Shown: piece by piece, positions 41,544-52,772 of the stretch | Layout: the number at the start of each line of letters is the position of its first letter | Position numbering within the stretch: position 1 is the stretch's first letter | Origin: Candidatus Heritagella intestinalis | Lineage (GTDB): Bacteria; Bacillota; Clostridia; Oscillospirales; Acutalibacteraceae | Length of the DNA: 64,000 nucleotides | Assembly (NCBI GenBank): GCA_904420555.1 | Contig: CAJFVO010000007.1 | Coordinates: 1-64,000 of the forward strand | Reading direction: 5' to 3' | The notes under the pieces: model-generated | Told to the model about the DNA's origin: nothing | Seen by the model: only the letters and a program-made list of their open reading frames with translations | The model's database searches: none | Position numbers and translations under genes: made by a program

Positions 41544-41948
41544 TTGAAAAATCTTCGCTACATACTGTTCCTCTTGGCCCTGTGCGTGCCTTTGGGGTTG
41601 ATTTCCGCCGGCGTCAACGCGTTGGACCGGCTGGTTTCGGAGACCCTGCAATATGCCCATGGGTATGTGTTCTGCTCCATTGGGAGCTGGCTGGCCTACG
41701 GCGCTTTCATGGGCCTGGACTTGTGGGTGAGCCGCCGGCTGCGCACCCGGGGGATGTTCCTGATCAAGTGCGCCTTTGCTTTGGCGGTCATGCTCCTTTG
41801 TGTCCTCTTGTTCCTGGCCGGGATGGAGTGGCAGCAGCCGGGCTATCTGGTGTTTGCGGGCTATCAGCTGGCCAGCGCCCCCCTGTGCCTGAAAAACGCC
41901 TTGACAACCGGGGGGAACCGTGATACCATGGAGGACAGAAAGCAATAA
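41544..41948 (+). CDS. Small membrane protein of unknown function
   Basis: 134-residue protein with about four hydrophobic segments (YILFLLALCVPLGLIS, VFCSIGSWLAYGAFMG, CAFALAVMLLCVLLFLAG, YLVFAGYQLASAPLC). No conserved motif was recognised. TTG start with GGGAGG eight bases upstream. It is in tandem with the preceding membrane protein and ends just before the T-box leader. Confidence 0.65.
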   Translation: MKNLRYILFLLALCVPLGLISAGVNALDRLVSETLQYAHGYVFCSIGSWLAYGAFMGLDLWVSRRLRTRGMFLIKCAFALAVMLLCVLLFLAGMEWQQPGYLVFAGYQLASAPLCLKNALTTGGNRDTMEDRKQ

Positions 41949-41956
41949 AGCAAGAA

Positions 41957-42216
41957 TGCAGTGAAGAGGAAGCTCCTTTTCCGGAGTTCCTGCAAAAGAG
42001 AGCGGGCGTCACCGGCTGCAAGCGCCTGCGGCAGGAGGGAAAAGGGGATACCGCCTTGGAGCAGCCGCCGAACGCGGGCAACCGCTAAAGGCCGGCCGGG
42101 TGGCGCCGTTATGGGCCGAAGGAGGGCTTTTCCCCAGAGGAAAGGCTGAATTCCGGGTGGAACCGCAGAGCTGATACGCCTGCCCCAGAAGTGGGGCGGG
42201 CGTTTTTGTTTTTTTG
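41957..42216 (+). ncRNA. T-box leader of thrS (Thr specifier ACC)
   Basis: Transcribed leader with the conserved T-box GGGTGGAACCGC (42155-42166) and an intrinsic terminator at 42176-42216. The specifier codon ACC at 42050-42052 is followed by GCCTTGGAGC, the usual context of a specifier loop, and ACC codes for Thr, agreeing with the downstream synthetase. Uncharged tRNA-Thr should favour the antiterminator and raise thrS expression. Confidence 0.93.
42176..42216 (+). terminator. T-box terminator hairpin
   Basis: ACGCCTGCCCC and GGGGCGGGCGT pair around AGAAGT, followed by TTTTGTTTTTTT. Confidence 0.92.
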
Positions 42217-42251
42217 CATCCCCTATTTTTCAGATAAAGGAGAAGATTCCC

Positions 42252-44156
42252 ATGATTCAAGTCACATTAAAGGGAGAAGTGCGGGAGTTTGAGAGCGGCA
42301 TTACCGTGGCTGAAATCGCCAAGAGCATTGGCATGGGCCTGTATAAGGCTGCCTGCGCCGGCCGCATCAACGGCAAGGCCGTAGACCTGCGCACCCCGGT
42401 TACCCAGGACTGCGAGGTGGCCATCCTGACCTTTGACGACCCCGACGGCAAGCACGCTTATTGGCACACCGCCGCCCACATTATGGCCCAGGCCATCCAG
42501 CACCTGTATCCCGAGGCCCACTTCGGCATCGGCCCGGCCCTGGAAAACGGCTGGTACTACGACATCGGCGGCGTGAAGCCCTTTACCCCCGAGGAGTTCC
42601 CGGCCATTGAAGCCGAGATGAAGAAAATCGTCAAGGCCAACCTGCCCATTGAGCAGCGCACCATCACTGTGGAAGAGGGCCGCGAGATTTTTGCAGGCCA
42701 GCCCTATAAGCTGGAGCTGCTGGAAGAGTACGCCGAAAAGGGCTGGGAGCTCTCCATCTATACCCAGGGGGACTTCACCGACCTGTGCGCCGGCCCCCAC
42801 CTGATGAGCACCGGCGCGGTCAAGGCCGTGAAGCTCACCAGCGCCGCCAGCGCTTACTGGCGCGGCGACGCCAGCCGGGACAGCCTGTGCCGGATGTACG
42901 GCATTGCCTTCCCCAAGGCCAGCGAGCTGGAAGCCTATCTGAACATGCTGGAAGAGGCCAAGAAGCGCGACCACCGCAAGCTGGGCAAGGAGCTGGGCCT
43001 CTTTACCCTCATGGAGGAAGGCCCCGGCTTCCCCTTCTTCCTGCCCAAGGGCATGGTCCTGAAGAACACCCTCATCGACTACTGGCGGGAAGTCCACACC
43101 AAGGCCGGCTATCAGGAGATCAGCACGCCTTTGATGCTGAACCGCGCCCTGTGGGAGCGCAGCGGCCACTGGGACCACTATAAGAACAATATGTACACCA
43201 CGGTGATTGACGATACGGACTTTGCCGTAAAGCCCATGAACTGCCCCGGCGGGATGCTGGTGTATAAGACCCAGCTCCATTCTTACCGGGACCTGCCCCT
43301 GCGCCTGGGCGAGCTGGGAATTGTCCACCGCCACGAGATGTCCGGCACCCTCCACGGCCTGATGCGGGTGCGCTGCTTCACCCAGGACGACGCCCACATC
43401 TTCATGACCCCCGACCAGATTAAGGACGAGATCAAGGGGGTTGTGTCCCTCATTGACCAGGTGTACAGCCTGTTTGGCTTTGAATACCACATTGAGCTCT
43501 CCACCATGCCCGAGGACCACATGGGCAGCGACGAGGATTGGGCCCGGGCCACCGACGCCCTGCGCGGCGCCATTGAGGATTTGGGCCGGGAGTATGAGGT
43601 CAACGAGGGCGACGGCGCCTTCTATGGCCCCAAGCTGGACTTCCATCTGGTGGACGCCATTGGGCGCACCTGGCAGTGCGGCACCATCCAGCTGGATATG
43701 CAGCTGCCCGAGCGCTTTGAGCTGGAATACACCGGCGAGGACGGCCAGAAGCACCGTCCGGTGATGATCCACCGGGTAGTGTTCGGCAGCATCGAGCGGT
43801 TTATCGGCATCCTCATCGAGCACTTTGCCGGCGCCTTCCCCACCTGGCTGGCTCCGGTGCAGGCCAAGGTCATCCCCATCAGCGAGAAGTGCCACGACTA
43901 TGCTGAAAAGGTGCAGAAGGAGCTGGAAGCTGCCGGCGTCCGGGTAGAGGCGGACTTCCGCCCGGAGAAAATGGGCTACAAGATCCGGGAAGCCCAGCTG
44001 CAGAAGATCCCCTATATGCTGGTAGTGGGCGAAAAAGAGGCCGAGACCGGTACGGTTTCTGTGCGCCACCGCAAGAACGGCGATTTGGGCTCCCTGTCCG
44101 TGGGCGACTTTGTGGAGAAGATTACCCAGGAGATTGCTTCCCGGGCCAAGGACTAA
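42252..44156 (+). CDS. thrS: Threonyl-tRNA synthetase
   Basis: 634-residue class II synthetase. The N-terminal TGS domain (1-60) precedes the editing domain with YWHTAAHIMAQ (HxxxH) and TDLCAGPHL (CxxxH). The catalytic core has the zinc Cys in KPMNCPGGMLV, the His in VHRHEMSG, motif 2 in the GLMRVRCFTQDDAHIF segment and motif 3 in HRVVFGSIERFIGIL. The C-terminal anticodon domain follows. Full length. It is controlled by the T-box leader just upstream. Confidence 0.97.
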   Translation: MIQVTLKGEVREFESGITVAEIAKSIGMGLYKAACAGRINGKAVDLRTPVTQDCEVAILTFDDPDGKHAYWHTAAHIMAQAIQHLYPEAHFGIGPALENGWYYDIGGVKPFTPEEFPAIEAEMKKIVKANLPIEQRTITVEEGREIFAGQPYKLELLEEYAEKGWELSIYTQGDFTDLCAGPHLMSTGAVKAVKLTSAASAYWRGDASRDSLCRMYGIAFPKASELEAYLNMLEEAKKRDHRKLGKELGLFTLMEEGPGFPFFLPKGMVLKNTLIDYWREVHTKAGYQEISTPLMLNRALWERSGHWDHYKNNMYTTVIDDTDFAVKPMNCPGGMLVYKTQLHSYRDLPLRLGELGIVHRHEMSGTLHGLMRVRCFTQDDAHIFMTPDQIKDEIKGVVSLIDQVYSLFGFEYHIELSTMPEDHMGSDEDWARATDALRGAIEDLGREYEVNEGDGAFYGPKLDFHLVDAIGRTWQCGTIQLDMQLPERFELEYTGEDGQKHRPVMIHRVVFGSIERFIGILIEHFAGAFPTWLAPVQAKVIPISEKCHDYAEKVQKELEAAGVRVEADFRPEKMGYKIREAQLQKIPYMLVVGEKEAETGTVSVRHRKNGDLGSLSVGDFVEKITQEIASRAKD

Positions 44157-44177
44157 GAGAATACAACGGAATTTCGG

Positions 44178-44217
44178 CGGCTGCTGCGGCTTTTTGGCTG
44201 TAGCAGCCGCTTTTTTG
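44178..44217 (+). terminator. Terminator of thrS
   Basis: CGGCTGCTG and a GTAGCAGCCG arm pair (one mismatch), followed by CTTTTTTG. Confidence 0.8.
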
Positions 44218-44509
44218 CCCTACGGCGGGTTTTTAGGGGGCCTGGGGGGATTTCTTTGCAAGGCGACTGGGAAAGCCCTTTTTTGACAAACCCCTCATGG
44301 TACACTGGTCTGCAAAGGCCCTGGAGGCCCCTCCCGGCCCCAGGGGAAAGGGGGAGGTTTCCGGGGGGCTTCGTCAAAAATACCGAAAATCCAATGGGTT
44401 TTCCTGCGGGTAGCGTTTATTGCACAATAAGTAAAGGGGTTTCCTGCACATATCACACAAATATAAAAAATCACAGGCTGAAACGTTCCGAAAAAATGAC
44501 GAAAAACGC

Positions 44510-44537
44510 TTGATATTTTTTTGTTTTATGGTATGAT
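44510..44537 (+). promoter_or_regulatory. Promoter of the glycogen operon
   Basis: TTGATA (44510-44515) and TATGAT (44532-44537) are 16 bases apart, 30 bases before glgB. Confidence 0.78.
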
Positions 44538-44567
44538 GATAATAACGGAAATTGAAATGGGAGGAAG

Positions 44568-46634
44568 ATGATTACCATGCAATCTCCACAAAAGAAGGAA
44601 CAGGGCAATATCCCCCTGTATTTATTCCATCAGGGCACCAATTACCGGGCCTATGAGTATATGGGTATGCACCCCGCAGAAAAGGACGGCAAGCCGTGTA
44701 TGGTGTGCCGTGTGTGGGCGCCCAATGCCAAGGAAGTGTCGGTGGTTGGGGAGTTCAACCAATGGGACGACGCCGCGAATCCCATGGAAAAAATCAGCGA
44801 CGGCGTGTGGGAAGGCTACATAGACGAGCTGCCCCCCTTCTCCCTGTATCGCTACTGTGTGGTGACCCAGGGCGGGGACAAGCTCATGAAGAGCGACCCC
44901 TATGCCTATCACTTTGAGACGCGGCCCGGCAACAGCTCCCGTTATTACGACATCAGCGGATACCAGTGGTCTGACGCCGCCTGGTATCAGCAGAAGGCCC
45001 GCAAGCCCCACTATGAGCAGCCGGTGAATATCTATGAGATGCATGCCGGCTCCTGGCGGAAGTACAGCGACGGGAGCGTTTTCTCCTACAGCAAGCTGGC
45101 GGATGAGCTGATCCCCTATATCAAGGAGATGGGCTACACCCACATTGAATTGATGCCCCTGACGGAGTACCCCTTTGACGGGAGCTGGGGCTATCAGGTC
45201 ATGGGGTATTTTGCCCCCACCTCCCGGTATGGCGAGCCCAAGGACTTTATGGCCTTTGTGGACCGCTGCCATCAGGCGGGCATCGGCGTCATCATGGACT
45301 GGGTCCCCGCCCATTTCCCGAAAGATTCCGAGGGACTGGCCCGGTTTGACGGCACCCCCTGTTATGAGTATGCAGACCCGCGGAAAGGCGAGCACAAGGA
45401 CTGGGGCACCCTGGTCTTTGACTACGGCCGCAACGAGGTCATCAGCTTCCTGGTTTCCAGCGCGGTGTTCTGGGTCAAGGAATACCACATTGACGGCATC
45501 CGGGTAGACGCCGTCGCCTCCATGCTCTATCTGGATTACAGCCGCAACGATGGGGAATGGGTCCCCAATAAAGACGGCGGCCGGGAAAACCTGGAAGCTG
45601 TGGCCTTTTTACAGCGCCTCAACGAAGCGGTGTTCGAGGCGGCCCCGGAGGTCATGATGATCGCCGAGGAATCCACCGCCTGGCCCATGGTTTCCAAGCC
45701 CACCTACTGCGGCGGCCTGGGCTTCAACTACAAGTGGAATATGGGATGGATGAACGACATGCTCCACTATATGTCCCTGGACCCCCTGTTCCGCAAGTTC
45801 AACCACGATAATATCACCTTCTCGTTCTTCTATGCCTTCTCCGAGAACTTTATCCTGCCCATCTCCCACGACGAGGTGGTGTATGGCAAGTGCTCCCTGT
45901 TTAATAAGATGCCGGGGGACGAGGAAATGAAATATGCCGGCGTGCGGGCCTTTATGTGCTATATGATGGCCCATCCCGGCAAAAAGCTCCTGTTTATGGG
46001 CACAGAATTCTGCCAGGCCAACGAGTGGAATTTTGAAAAAGAGCTGGAATGGGGGCTGCTCCAATATCCGGAGCACCAGAAGGCCCACCAGTTCTTCAAG
46101 GCCCTCAACCACTTCTATCTGGAGACCCCGCCCCTGTGGCAGGTGGACTTCTCCTGGGAGGGCTTCTCCTGGATCTCCAACGACGACTATTCCCAGAGCG
46201 TCATTGCCTTCCGCCGCTTCGACAAGGCCGGCAACGATCTCATCGTTGTGTGCAACTTTGTCCCCGTCCAGCGGGAGGATTACCGCATCGGCATCCCCTA
46301 TGCCGGTATTTATACGGAGCTCTTCAATTCCGACAGTAAGGAGTTCGGCGGCGCCGGCGTTACCAACGGCGACACCATCCGTTCGGAGGAAGAGCCCATG
46401 CACGGCTTTGAAAACAGCATCAGCCTGACCCTGCCGGCCATGTCGGTGATGTATTTCAAGTGCCGCAGGCGCTACCCGCAGAAAAAGGCCGCCCCCAAAA
46501 AGGCCCTTCCTTCTGCCGAACCCGCAAAACCCGGGGAAAAGGCCCCCGCTGCCAAGCCGGCAGCCCGGACCCGCCCGGTGAAAAAAACCACGCCCAAGAA
46601 AACAAGTTCCCGAAAAAATAAATCAGAGAAATAA
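44568..46634 (+). CDS. glgB: 1,4-alpha-glucan branching enzyme with basic C-terminal tail
   Basis: 688-residue GH13 enzyme adding alpha-1,6 branches to glycogen. An N-terminal CBM48-like domain (about 20-120) is followed by the barrel with MDWVPAHF (region I), [13 protein letters not shown] (region II, nucleophile Asp), AEESTAWP (region III) and [12 protein letters not shown] (region IV). The last 50 residues are a Lys/Ala/Pro tail ([12 protein letters not shown], then [17 protein letters not shown]), not usual for the family and similar to the tail of the lectin at 15407. First gene of glgB-glgC-glgD-glgA. ATG 44568 is used; ATG 44577 is possible. Confidence 0.95.
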   Translation: MITMQSPQKKEQGNIPLYLFHQGTNYRAYEYMGMHPAEKDGKPCMVCRVWAPNAKEVSVVGEFNQWDDAANPMEKISDGVWEGYIDELPPFSLYRYCVVTQGGDKLMKSDPYAYHFETRPGNSSRYYDISGYQWSDAAWYQQKARKPHYEQPVNIYEMHAGSWRKYSDGSVFSYSKLADELIPYIKEMGYTHIELMPLTEYPFDGSWGYQVMGYFAPTSRYGEPKDFMAFVDRCHQAGIGVIMDWVPAHFPKDSEGLARFDGTPCYEYADPRKGEHKDWGTLVFDYGRNEVISFLVSSAVFWVKEYHIDGIRVDAVASMLYLDYSRNDGEWVPNKDGGRENLEAVAFLQRLNEAVFEAAPEVMMIAEESTAWPMVSKPTYCGGLGFNYKWNMGWMNDMLHYMSLDPLFRKFNHDNITFSFFYAFSENFILPISHDEVVYGKCSLFNKMPGDEEMKYAGVRAFMCYMMAHPGKKLLFMGTEFCQANEWNFEKELEWGLLQYPEHQKAHQFFKALNHFYLETPPLWQVDFSWEGFSWISNDDYSQSVIAFRRFDKAGNDLIVVCNFVPVQREDYRIGIPYAGIYTELFNSDSKEFGGAGVTNGDTIRSEEEPMHGFENSISLTLPAMSVMYFKCRRRYPQKKAAPKKALPSAEPAKPGEKAPAAKPAARTRPVKKTTPKKTSSRKNKSEK

Positions 46635-46655
46635 TTCTTCAGAGGGGGAATCCAA

Positions 46656-47866
<1,211 letters not shown>

Positions 47867-47870
<4 letters not shown>

Positions 47871-48985
47871 TGATCGGAAACAAAGTCCTTGGAATCCTGT
47901 TCGCCAATGTACACGATGAGCGTGTGCGCGAACTGACGGAACACCGCACCCTGGCTTCTGTGCCCATCGGGGGCCGGTACCGCCTCATTGACTTCCCCCT
48001 GTCCAATATGGTGAATTCCGGTATTGACAAGGTGGGCGTCATCACCGCAGAAAACTACCAGTCCCTGATGGACCATCTGGGCTCCGGCAAGGCCTGGGAC
48101 CTTTCCCGCAAGCGTGACGGCCTGTACATCCTGCCTCCCTTTGGGGCGGACGGCACCAAGCTCCCCAACCGCATTGGCTCCCTGGCCTCTGTGATGCGCT
48201 TTTTGCGCAACTCCAAAGAGGAGTATGTGCTCCTGAGCGACTGCGACTTTATGTGCAACATCGACTATGCCGACGTGATTTCCAGCCATATCGAAAACAA
48301 GGCGGACATCACCATGGTGTATAAATACGGGAAGGTCCCTTCCTACAGCACCAACGCCAACGTCATCAACACCGCCCCCGACGGCCGGGTAGTCGAGATG
48401 CTCATCGGCCCCAACATGGAGGGCGAGTGCAACTACGGCATGAATATGTATGTCATCCGCCGGGAGCTGCTCATGAAGCTGGTCAGCGAATGCGTCAGCC
48501 GCAACCGCTATGACTTCGGCCGTGAGATCATCCAGCAGAACCTGGCCGGCCTGCGGATCTTTGGCTATGAGTTCACCGGCTATTCCACCATCATCGGCTC
48601 CATCAATTCCTACTTTGAGGCCAACATGGCCCTGATGCTGCCCAAGGTGCGGGACCAGCTCTTTGATTCGGCCCGTCCCATTTACACCAAGGTCCGCGAC
48701 GATATGCCCGCCCGCTATGGCCTGGAAGCCCACGTTTCCAACTCCCTCATTGCCGACGGCTGCGTTATCGACGGCGAGGTGGAAAACTGCGTGATCTTCC
48801 GCGGCGTGCGCGTGGCCAAGGGCGCCAAGCTGAAGAACTGCGTGATTATGCAGGATACAGTCATCGGCCCGGACAGCACCCTCAACTATGTGATTACCGA
48901 TAAGGACGTTGTGATTCAGGATGCCCGCACCCTCATGGGCTTCCAGTCCTACCCGGTGTTTATCAGCAAGGGAAGCCTGGTCTGA
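47867..48985 (+). CDS. glgD: Glucose-1-phosphate adenylyltransferase, regulatory-type subunit
   Basis: 372-residue GlgC paralogue. It keeps the fold ([29 protein letters not shown], beta helix with [19 protein letters not shown]) but the N-terminal signature is changed ([18 protein letters not shown] in place of LAGGQGSRL), so its own catalysis is doubtful, as known for Firmicutes GlgD. It overlaps glgC by four bases and acts as partner subunit. Confidence 0.93.
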
Positions 48986-49103
48986 TTCCGGCTTTTCCCG
49001 TTGTCCGGAGCCTGGCCCAAACCGCCGGGCTCCGGTATTTTCCGGGAGGATTCCCTCCCAGTGCCCTGCGGGGCGTCAATATTTTGGAAAGGTGTGAGAC
49101 CCT

Positions 49104-50528
49104 TTGAAGGTTTTGTTTTGTACCAGTGAAGCCCTTCCCTTTGCCGCTTCCGGCGGTTTGGGGGATGTGGCCGGCTCCTTGCCCCAGGCTCTCCGCGCCC
49201 GGCTGATTGGCTGCCGGATTGTGATGCCCCTGTATGAGGATATCCCCCAGGAGCTGCGGGAGCAGATGCATTTTGTCACCAGCCTGTCTGTGCCGGTGGC
49301 ATGGCGGCGGCAGTACTGCGGCGTGTTTGAAGCCAAGGTAGGCGGCGTCATCTATTACCTCATCGACAACCAGTATTACTTCAAGCGCCCCGGCCTCTAT
49401 GGCCACTATGACGACGCAGAGCGCTTTGCCTTCCTGTCCCGGGCGGCCCTGGAGATGCTGCCTTATCTGGACTTCAAGCCGGACATCATCCACGCCAACG
49501 ACTGGCAGACCGCCCTGGTGCCGGTGTACTACAAGCTGTTCTACGCCAACAACGACTGGTATCGGGGCATCAAGACCCTGATTACCATCCACAATATCCA
49601 GTATCAGGGCAAATACGGCATGGAGCTCCTCAACGACGTGCTGGGCATCCCGGCTTCCGAAGCCCACATCATGGAGTATGACGACTGCGTCAACATCATG
49701 AAGGGCGCCATTGAGTGCGCTGACTGGGTTTCCACGGTGAGCCCCTCCTATGCCCAGGAGATCCTCAACCCCTGGTATTCCCACCGGCTGGACGGCATCC
49801 TCAAGGAGCGTTCCTGGAAGCTCTCCGGCATCCTCAACGGCATTGATGTGGTCAACTATAACCCGGAGACTGACAAGAACGTCTATGCCAATTATTCCGT
49901 GGATAACATGGCGGGCAAGGCGGAGAACAAGCGGAAATTGCAGGAGCGCCTGAGCCTGGCCCAGGACCCCGACGTGCCCATGATCGGCATGGTAACCCGC
50001 CTGGTTTCCCACAAGGGCCTGGATCTGGTCAAGGAAGTGGCCGACAAGCTCATGTATGAGACCAATGTGCAGTTTGTGGTGCTGGGTTCCGGCGACTGGG
50101 AGTATGAGTGCTTCTTCCGGGAGATGCAGAACAAGTATCCCGGCCGGTTCTGCGCCTGCATTGGCTTTATCCCCGAGCTTTCCAGAAAGATTTACGCCGG
50201 CGCGGACATCTTCCTGATGCCCAGTAAGAGCGAGCCCTGCGGCCTGTCCCAGATGATCGCCCTGCGCTATGGCACCATCCCGGTGGTGCGCGCCACCGGC
50301 GGCCTGAAGGACTCCATTCAGGACAGCGGCGATGGCCACGGCAACGGCTTTACCTTCCAGTCCTATGACAGCGGCGATATGTATCACGCCATTCACCGCG
50401 CCCTGGAAGGCTACTACAAGAAGGACGGCTGGAAAGTCCTGGTGGATCGCGCCATGCGCTGCGACAACAGCTGGGCCCGTTCCGCCAATGATTACATCGG
50501 CCTGTACCGGCACATTCTCCGTTCCTGA
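49104..50528 (+). CDS. glgA: Glycogen synthase (ADP-glucose)
   Basis: 474-residue GT5 glycosyltransferase. The N-terminus VLFCTSEALPFAASGGLGDV carries the ADP-binding loop, DIIHANDWQTALVPVYY and IHNIQYQGKYG are family blocks, and the C-terminal domain has GMVTRLVSHKGLDLV and PSKSEPCGLSQMIALRYG with the catalytic Glu. TTG start with GGAAAGG upstream. Last gene of the operon, 118 bases after glgD, followed by a terminator. Confidence 0.95.
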   Translation: MKVLFCTSEALPFAASGGLGDVAGSLPQALRARLIGCRIVMPLYEDIPQELREQMHFVTSLSVPVAWRRQYCGVFEAKVGGVIYYLIDNQYYFKRPGLYGHYDDAERFAFLSRAALEMLPYLDFKPDIIHANDWQTALVPVYYKLFYANNDWYRGIKTLITIHNIQYQGKYGMELLNDVLGIPASEAHIMEYDDCVNIMKGAIECADWVSTVSPSYAQEILNPWYSHRLDGILKERSWKLSGILNGIDVVNYNPETDKNVYANYSVDNMAGKAENKRKLQERLSLAQDPDVPMIGMVTRLVSHKGLDLVKEVADKLMYETNVQFVVLGSGDWEYECFFREMQNKYPGRFCACIGFIPELSRKIYAGADIFLMPSKSEPCGLSQMIALRYGTIPVVRATGGLKDSIQDSGDGHGNGFTFQSYDSGDMYHAIHRALEGYYKKDGWKVLVDRAMRCDNSWARSANDYIGLYRHILRS

Positions 50529-50570
50529 TTTTTGCGTTTTCCTCATGTTAGTGAATATCCTTTCCCAGAA

Positions 50571-50602
50571 AACCGCCCGTTTCCTTCCCGGGCGGTTTTT
50601 TG
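50571..50602 (+). terminator. Terminator of the glycogen operon
   Basis: AACCGCCCG and CGGGCGGTT pair over about nine bases, followed by TTTT. Confidence 0.92.
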
Positions 50603-50734
50603 GTTCCTCTTTTCCCGTTTTGGGGAGGGGGATTTGGGGAAAAGGGTAGCCAGATGGGGAAAGATGGGCTACAATGGAAAGAAAAGAGAGTTCTTGCCCG
50701 GGGCTGCCCGGGTGCGGGGAAAGGATGAGGCGGA

Positions 50735-52270
50735 ATGCAGTATTACAGCAAAAAACAAATGCAGGCCATGGAAAGCCGCGCAGTAGAAAAGGGCGGCACC
50801 ATGGAGCAGTTGATGGAAGCGGCAGGGACGGCGGCAGTCCGGCTCTTGCAGCAGAAATGGGAAGTCCGGGGAAAGGCAGTGGCCATCCTCTGCGGCAAGG
50901 GGAATAACGGCGGCGATGGCTATGTGGCGGCGCGGCTCCTCCGGGACGCAGGGGCCAAGGTGTCGGTGGTGCTGGCAGAGGGCTTCCCGGCCACAGACCT
51001 GGCCCGGAACGCCTATGGCCACATGGGCGGCGGCGTGACCGTCACCGACTGGAACCGGGAACCCCGGGCGGCCCGGCAGGTAATCGCCGGGGCGGACTAC
51101 ATCATAGACGGCCTGTATGGCTTTGGCTTCCGGGGGGTAATGCCGGAGCCTGTGGGGATTTTAGCGGAGTTTGTCAACCAGTGCCGTGTGCCGGTGCTGT
51201 CCTTGGATATTGCCAGCGGCGTGGAGTGCGATACCGGCGCAGTCCATGGCCCCTGCATCCGGGCTACTTATACCGCCGCCTTTACGGTTCCCAAGCCCGG
51301 GCATGTCCTCTATCCCGGCCGGGAGTACTGCGGCGAGGTCGTTCCCATGGAGGCGGGGATTTCCCCGGAGATTGTGGCACAGGTAACGCCGGCTTTGGAG
51401 ACCATCGAGGGGGAGTGGGTGCAGCAGTGTTTCCGCCCCCGGGACTCCGAGAGCAACAAGGGGGACTACGGCAAGCTGCTGTGCGTCTGCGGCAGCGAGG
51501 GCATGGCTGGGGCCGCGGTGATGTGCGCCGCAGCCGCCCTGCGCAGCGGTGCGGGGCTGGTGAAGCTGGCCCTGCCCCGGAGCATTTACCCCATTGCCGC
51601 CTCCCGGCTGCTGGAGCCGGTGTATGTGCTGCTGGATTGGGAAGGGGGCGCTTTTACCTCGGAAAGCGAGGCACGGCTCCTGGAAGCCCTGGAAAGCGCC
51701 TCCGCCTGTGTCATTGGCTGCGGGCTGGGCACTGCGCCGGGGACGGCCCAGCTGGTGAAAACGCTCCTGGAAACCGCCCGTTGCCCGGTGGTGCTGGACG
51801 CCGATGGCCTCAATGCCGTTTGCGGCCATTTGGAGTGGCTGCGGGAAGCAGCTGCCAAAAAGCCGGTAATCATCACCCCCCACCCTGGGGAGATGGCCCG
51901 GCTGCTGGGGGTGTCCATTCCCCAGGTGCAGGGGGATCGACTGGCAGTGGCAAAGCAGTTTGCACAGGAAAACGGGGTGGCTGTGGTGCTCAAGGGAGCG
52001 GGCACCCTCATTGCCCTACCCAACGGCCGGGCCTGGATGAACCGCACCGGCAACCCGGGGATGGCCCGGGGCGGCAGCGGCGATGTGCTGGCCGGGATGG
52101 TGGGCTCCTTTGCGGCCCAGGGCATGGAGCCCTCTGCGGCGGCCCGGGCGGCGGTGTATCTCCACGGCCTGGCCGGGGACCGGTGCGCCCAGCTCCTTTC
52201 CCAGCAGGGGATGCTCCCCACGGATATGATTGGGCGGCTCCCGTACCTTTTTCGGGAGATGGAGAGATAA
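50735..52270 (+). CDS. nnr: Bifunctional NAD(P)HX epimerase/dehydratase
   Basis: 511-residue repair enzyme for hydrated NAD(P)H. The N-terminal YjeF-type epimerase half (about 1-210) has GKGNNGGDGYVAARLL and YIIDGLYGFGFRG. The C-terminal ADP-dependent dehydratase half has SNKGDYGKLLCVCGS, ITPHPGEMARLL, VVLKGAGTLI and GSGDVLAGMVGS with the catalytic Asp. Both halves are complete. ATG 50735 follows GATGAGGCGGA (weak site). It stands alone between the glg operon and the pilus locus. Confidence 0.93.
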   Translation: MQYYSKKQMQAMESRAVEKGGTMEQLMEAAGTAAVRLLQQKWEVRGKAVAILCGKGNNGGDGYVAARLLRDAGAKVSVVLAEGFPATDLARNAYGHMGGGVTVTDWNREPRAARQVIAGADYIIDGLYGFGFRGVMPEPVGILAEFVNQCRVPVLSLDIASGVECDTGAVHGPCIRATYTAAFTVPKPGHVLYPGREYCGEVVPMEAGISPEIVAQVTPALETIEGEWVQQCFRPRDSESNKGDYGKLLCVCGSEGMAGAAVMCAAAALRSGAGLVKLALPRSIYPIAASRLLEPVYVLLDWEGGAFTSESEARLLEALESASACVIGCGLGTAPGTAQLVKTLLETARCPVVLDADGLNAVCGHLEWLREAAAKKPVIITPHPGEMARLLGVSIPQVQGDRLAVAKQFAQENGVAVVLKGAGTLIALPNGRAWMNRTGNPGMARGGSGDVLAGMVGSFAAQGMEPSAAARAAVYLHGLAGDRCAQLLSQQGMLPTDMIGRLPYLFREMER

Positions 52271-52772
52271 ACAAGTTTGGCCTTCTGCAAAATTGGCAGG
52301 GGGCCTTTTGCTTTTTAGTTAGAAATCTAACGGAGGGGTTTACGGAGAGAACAGCATCCTGACCATGGATGGATTCTTTTTCAGCAGCCAATCTTTTGCT
52401 GAGATGTGGCAGGAAAAAATGGCTTTGCGGAGAGTGCCAAAAAGTTTAATGGAATTTTGTACAAAAAACGAGATGGTTTCCATTGAATTTTGCGAGCTAA
52501 TATGGTAAAATAAAATGGAAAAAGTTTGAAAATAGGCCTTTTGCCGTGAATGGTAAACTTTTCCGAGCAGGAGCCGGGCAGGGAATCCGGCATACAAGGA
52601 GTTTCGTTTTGATGCCATTGAAGGAGCCGAAACGGACGAACGAAAAGGTTTACTTTTTCGGGCAAGGCGACAAGGAGGTGGGGGACGTCATTATAGCGGA
52701 GCACCGGCGCGGCCCCCATGGCGCGCTGGAACGAACTGAGACTTGACTTTGAAAGGCAGGGAAAACAAACTT
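52271..52772. other. 502-base leader and promoter region of the pilus locus
   Basis: A promoter sits at 52483-52511, so the transcript has a 5-prime leader of about 250 bases before the adhesin gene. The leader is GC-rich in its second half and contains short inverted segments; I could not match it to a known riboswitch. No gene is supported. Confidence 0.5.
52483..52511 (+). promoter_or_regulatory. Promoter of the adhesin gene
   Basis: TTGAAT (52483-52488) and TAAAAT (52506-52511), 17 bases apart. Confidence 0.7.

Larger units (their letters stand above)
44157..44567. other. 411-base interval: thrS terminator and glg promoter
   Basis: Apart from the terminator (44178-44217) and promoter (44510-44537) listed, the middle portion is GC-rich to about 44380 then AT-rich. 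No gene or clear structure in between. Confidence 0.6.

Noticed and set aside
52271-52772. Riboswitch in the leader of the adhesin gene (c-di-GMP type was considered)
   Set aside because: The conserved GEMM segments such as GACGCAAAGC were not found.
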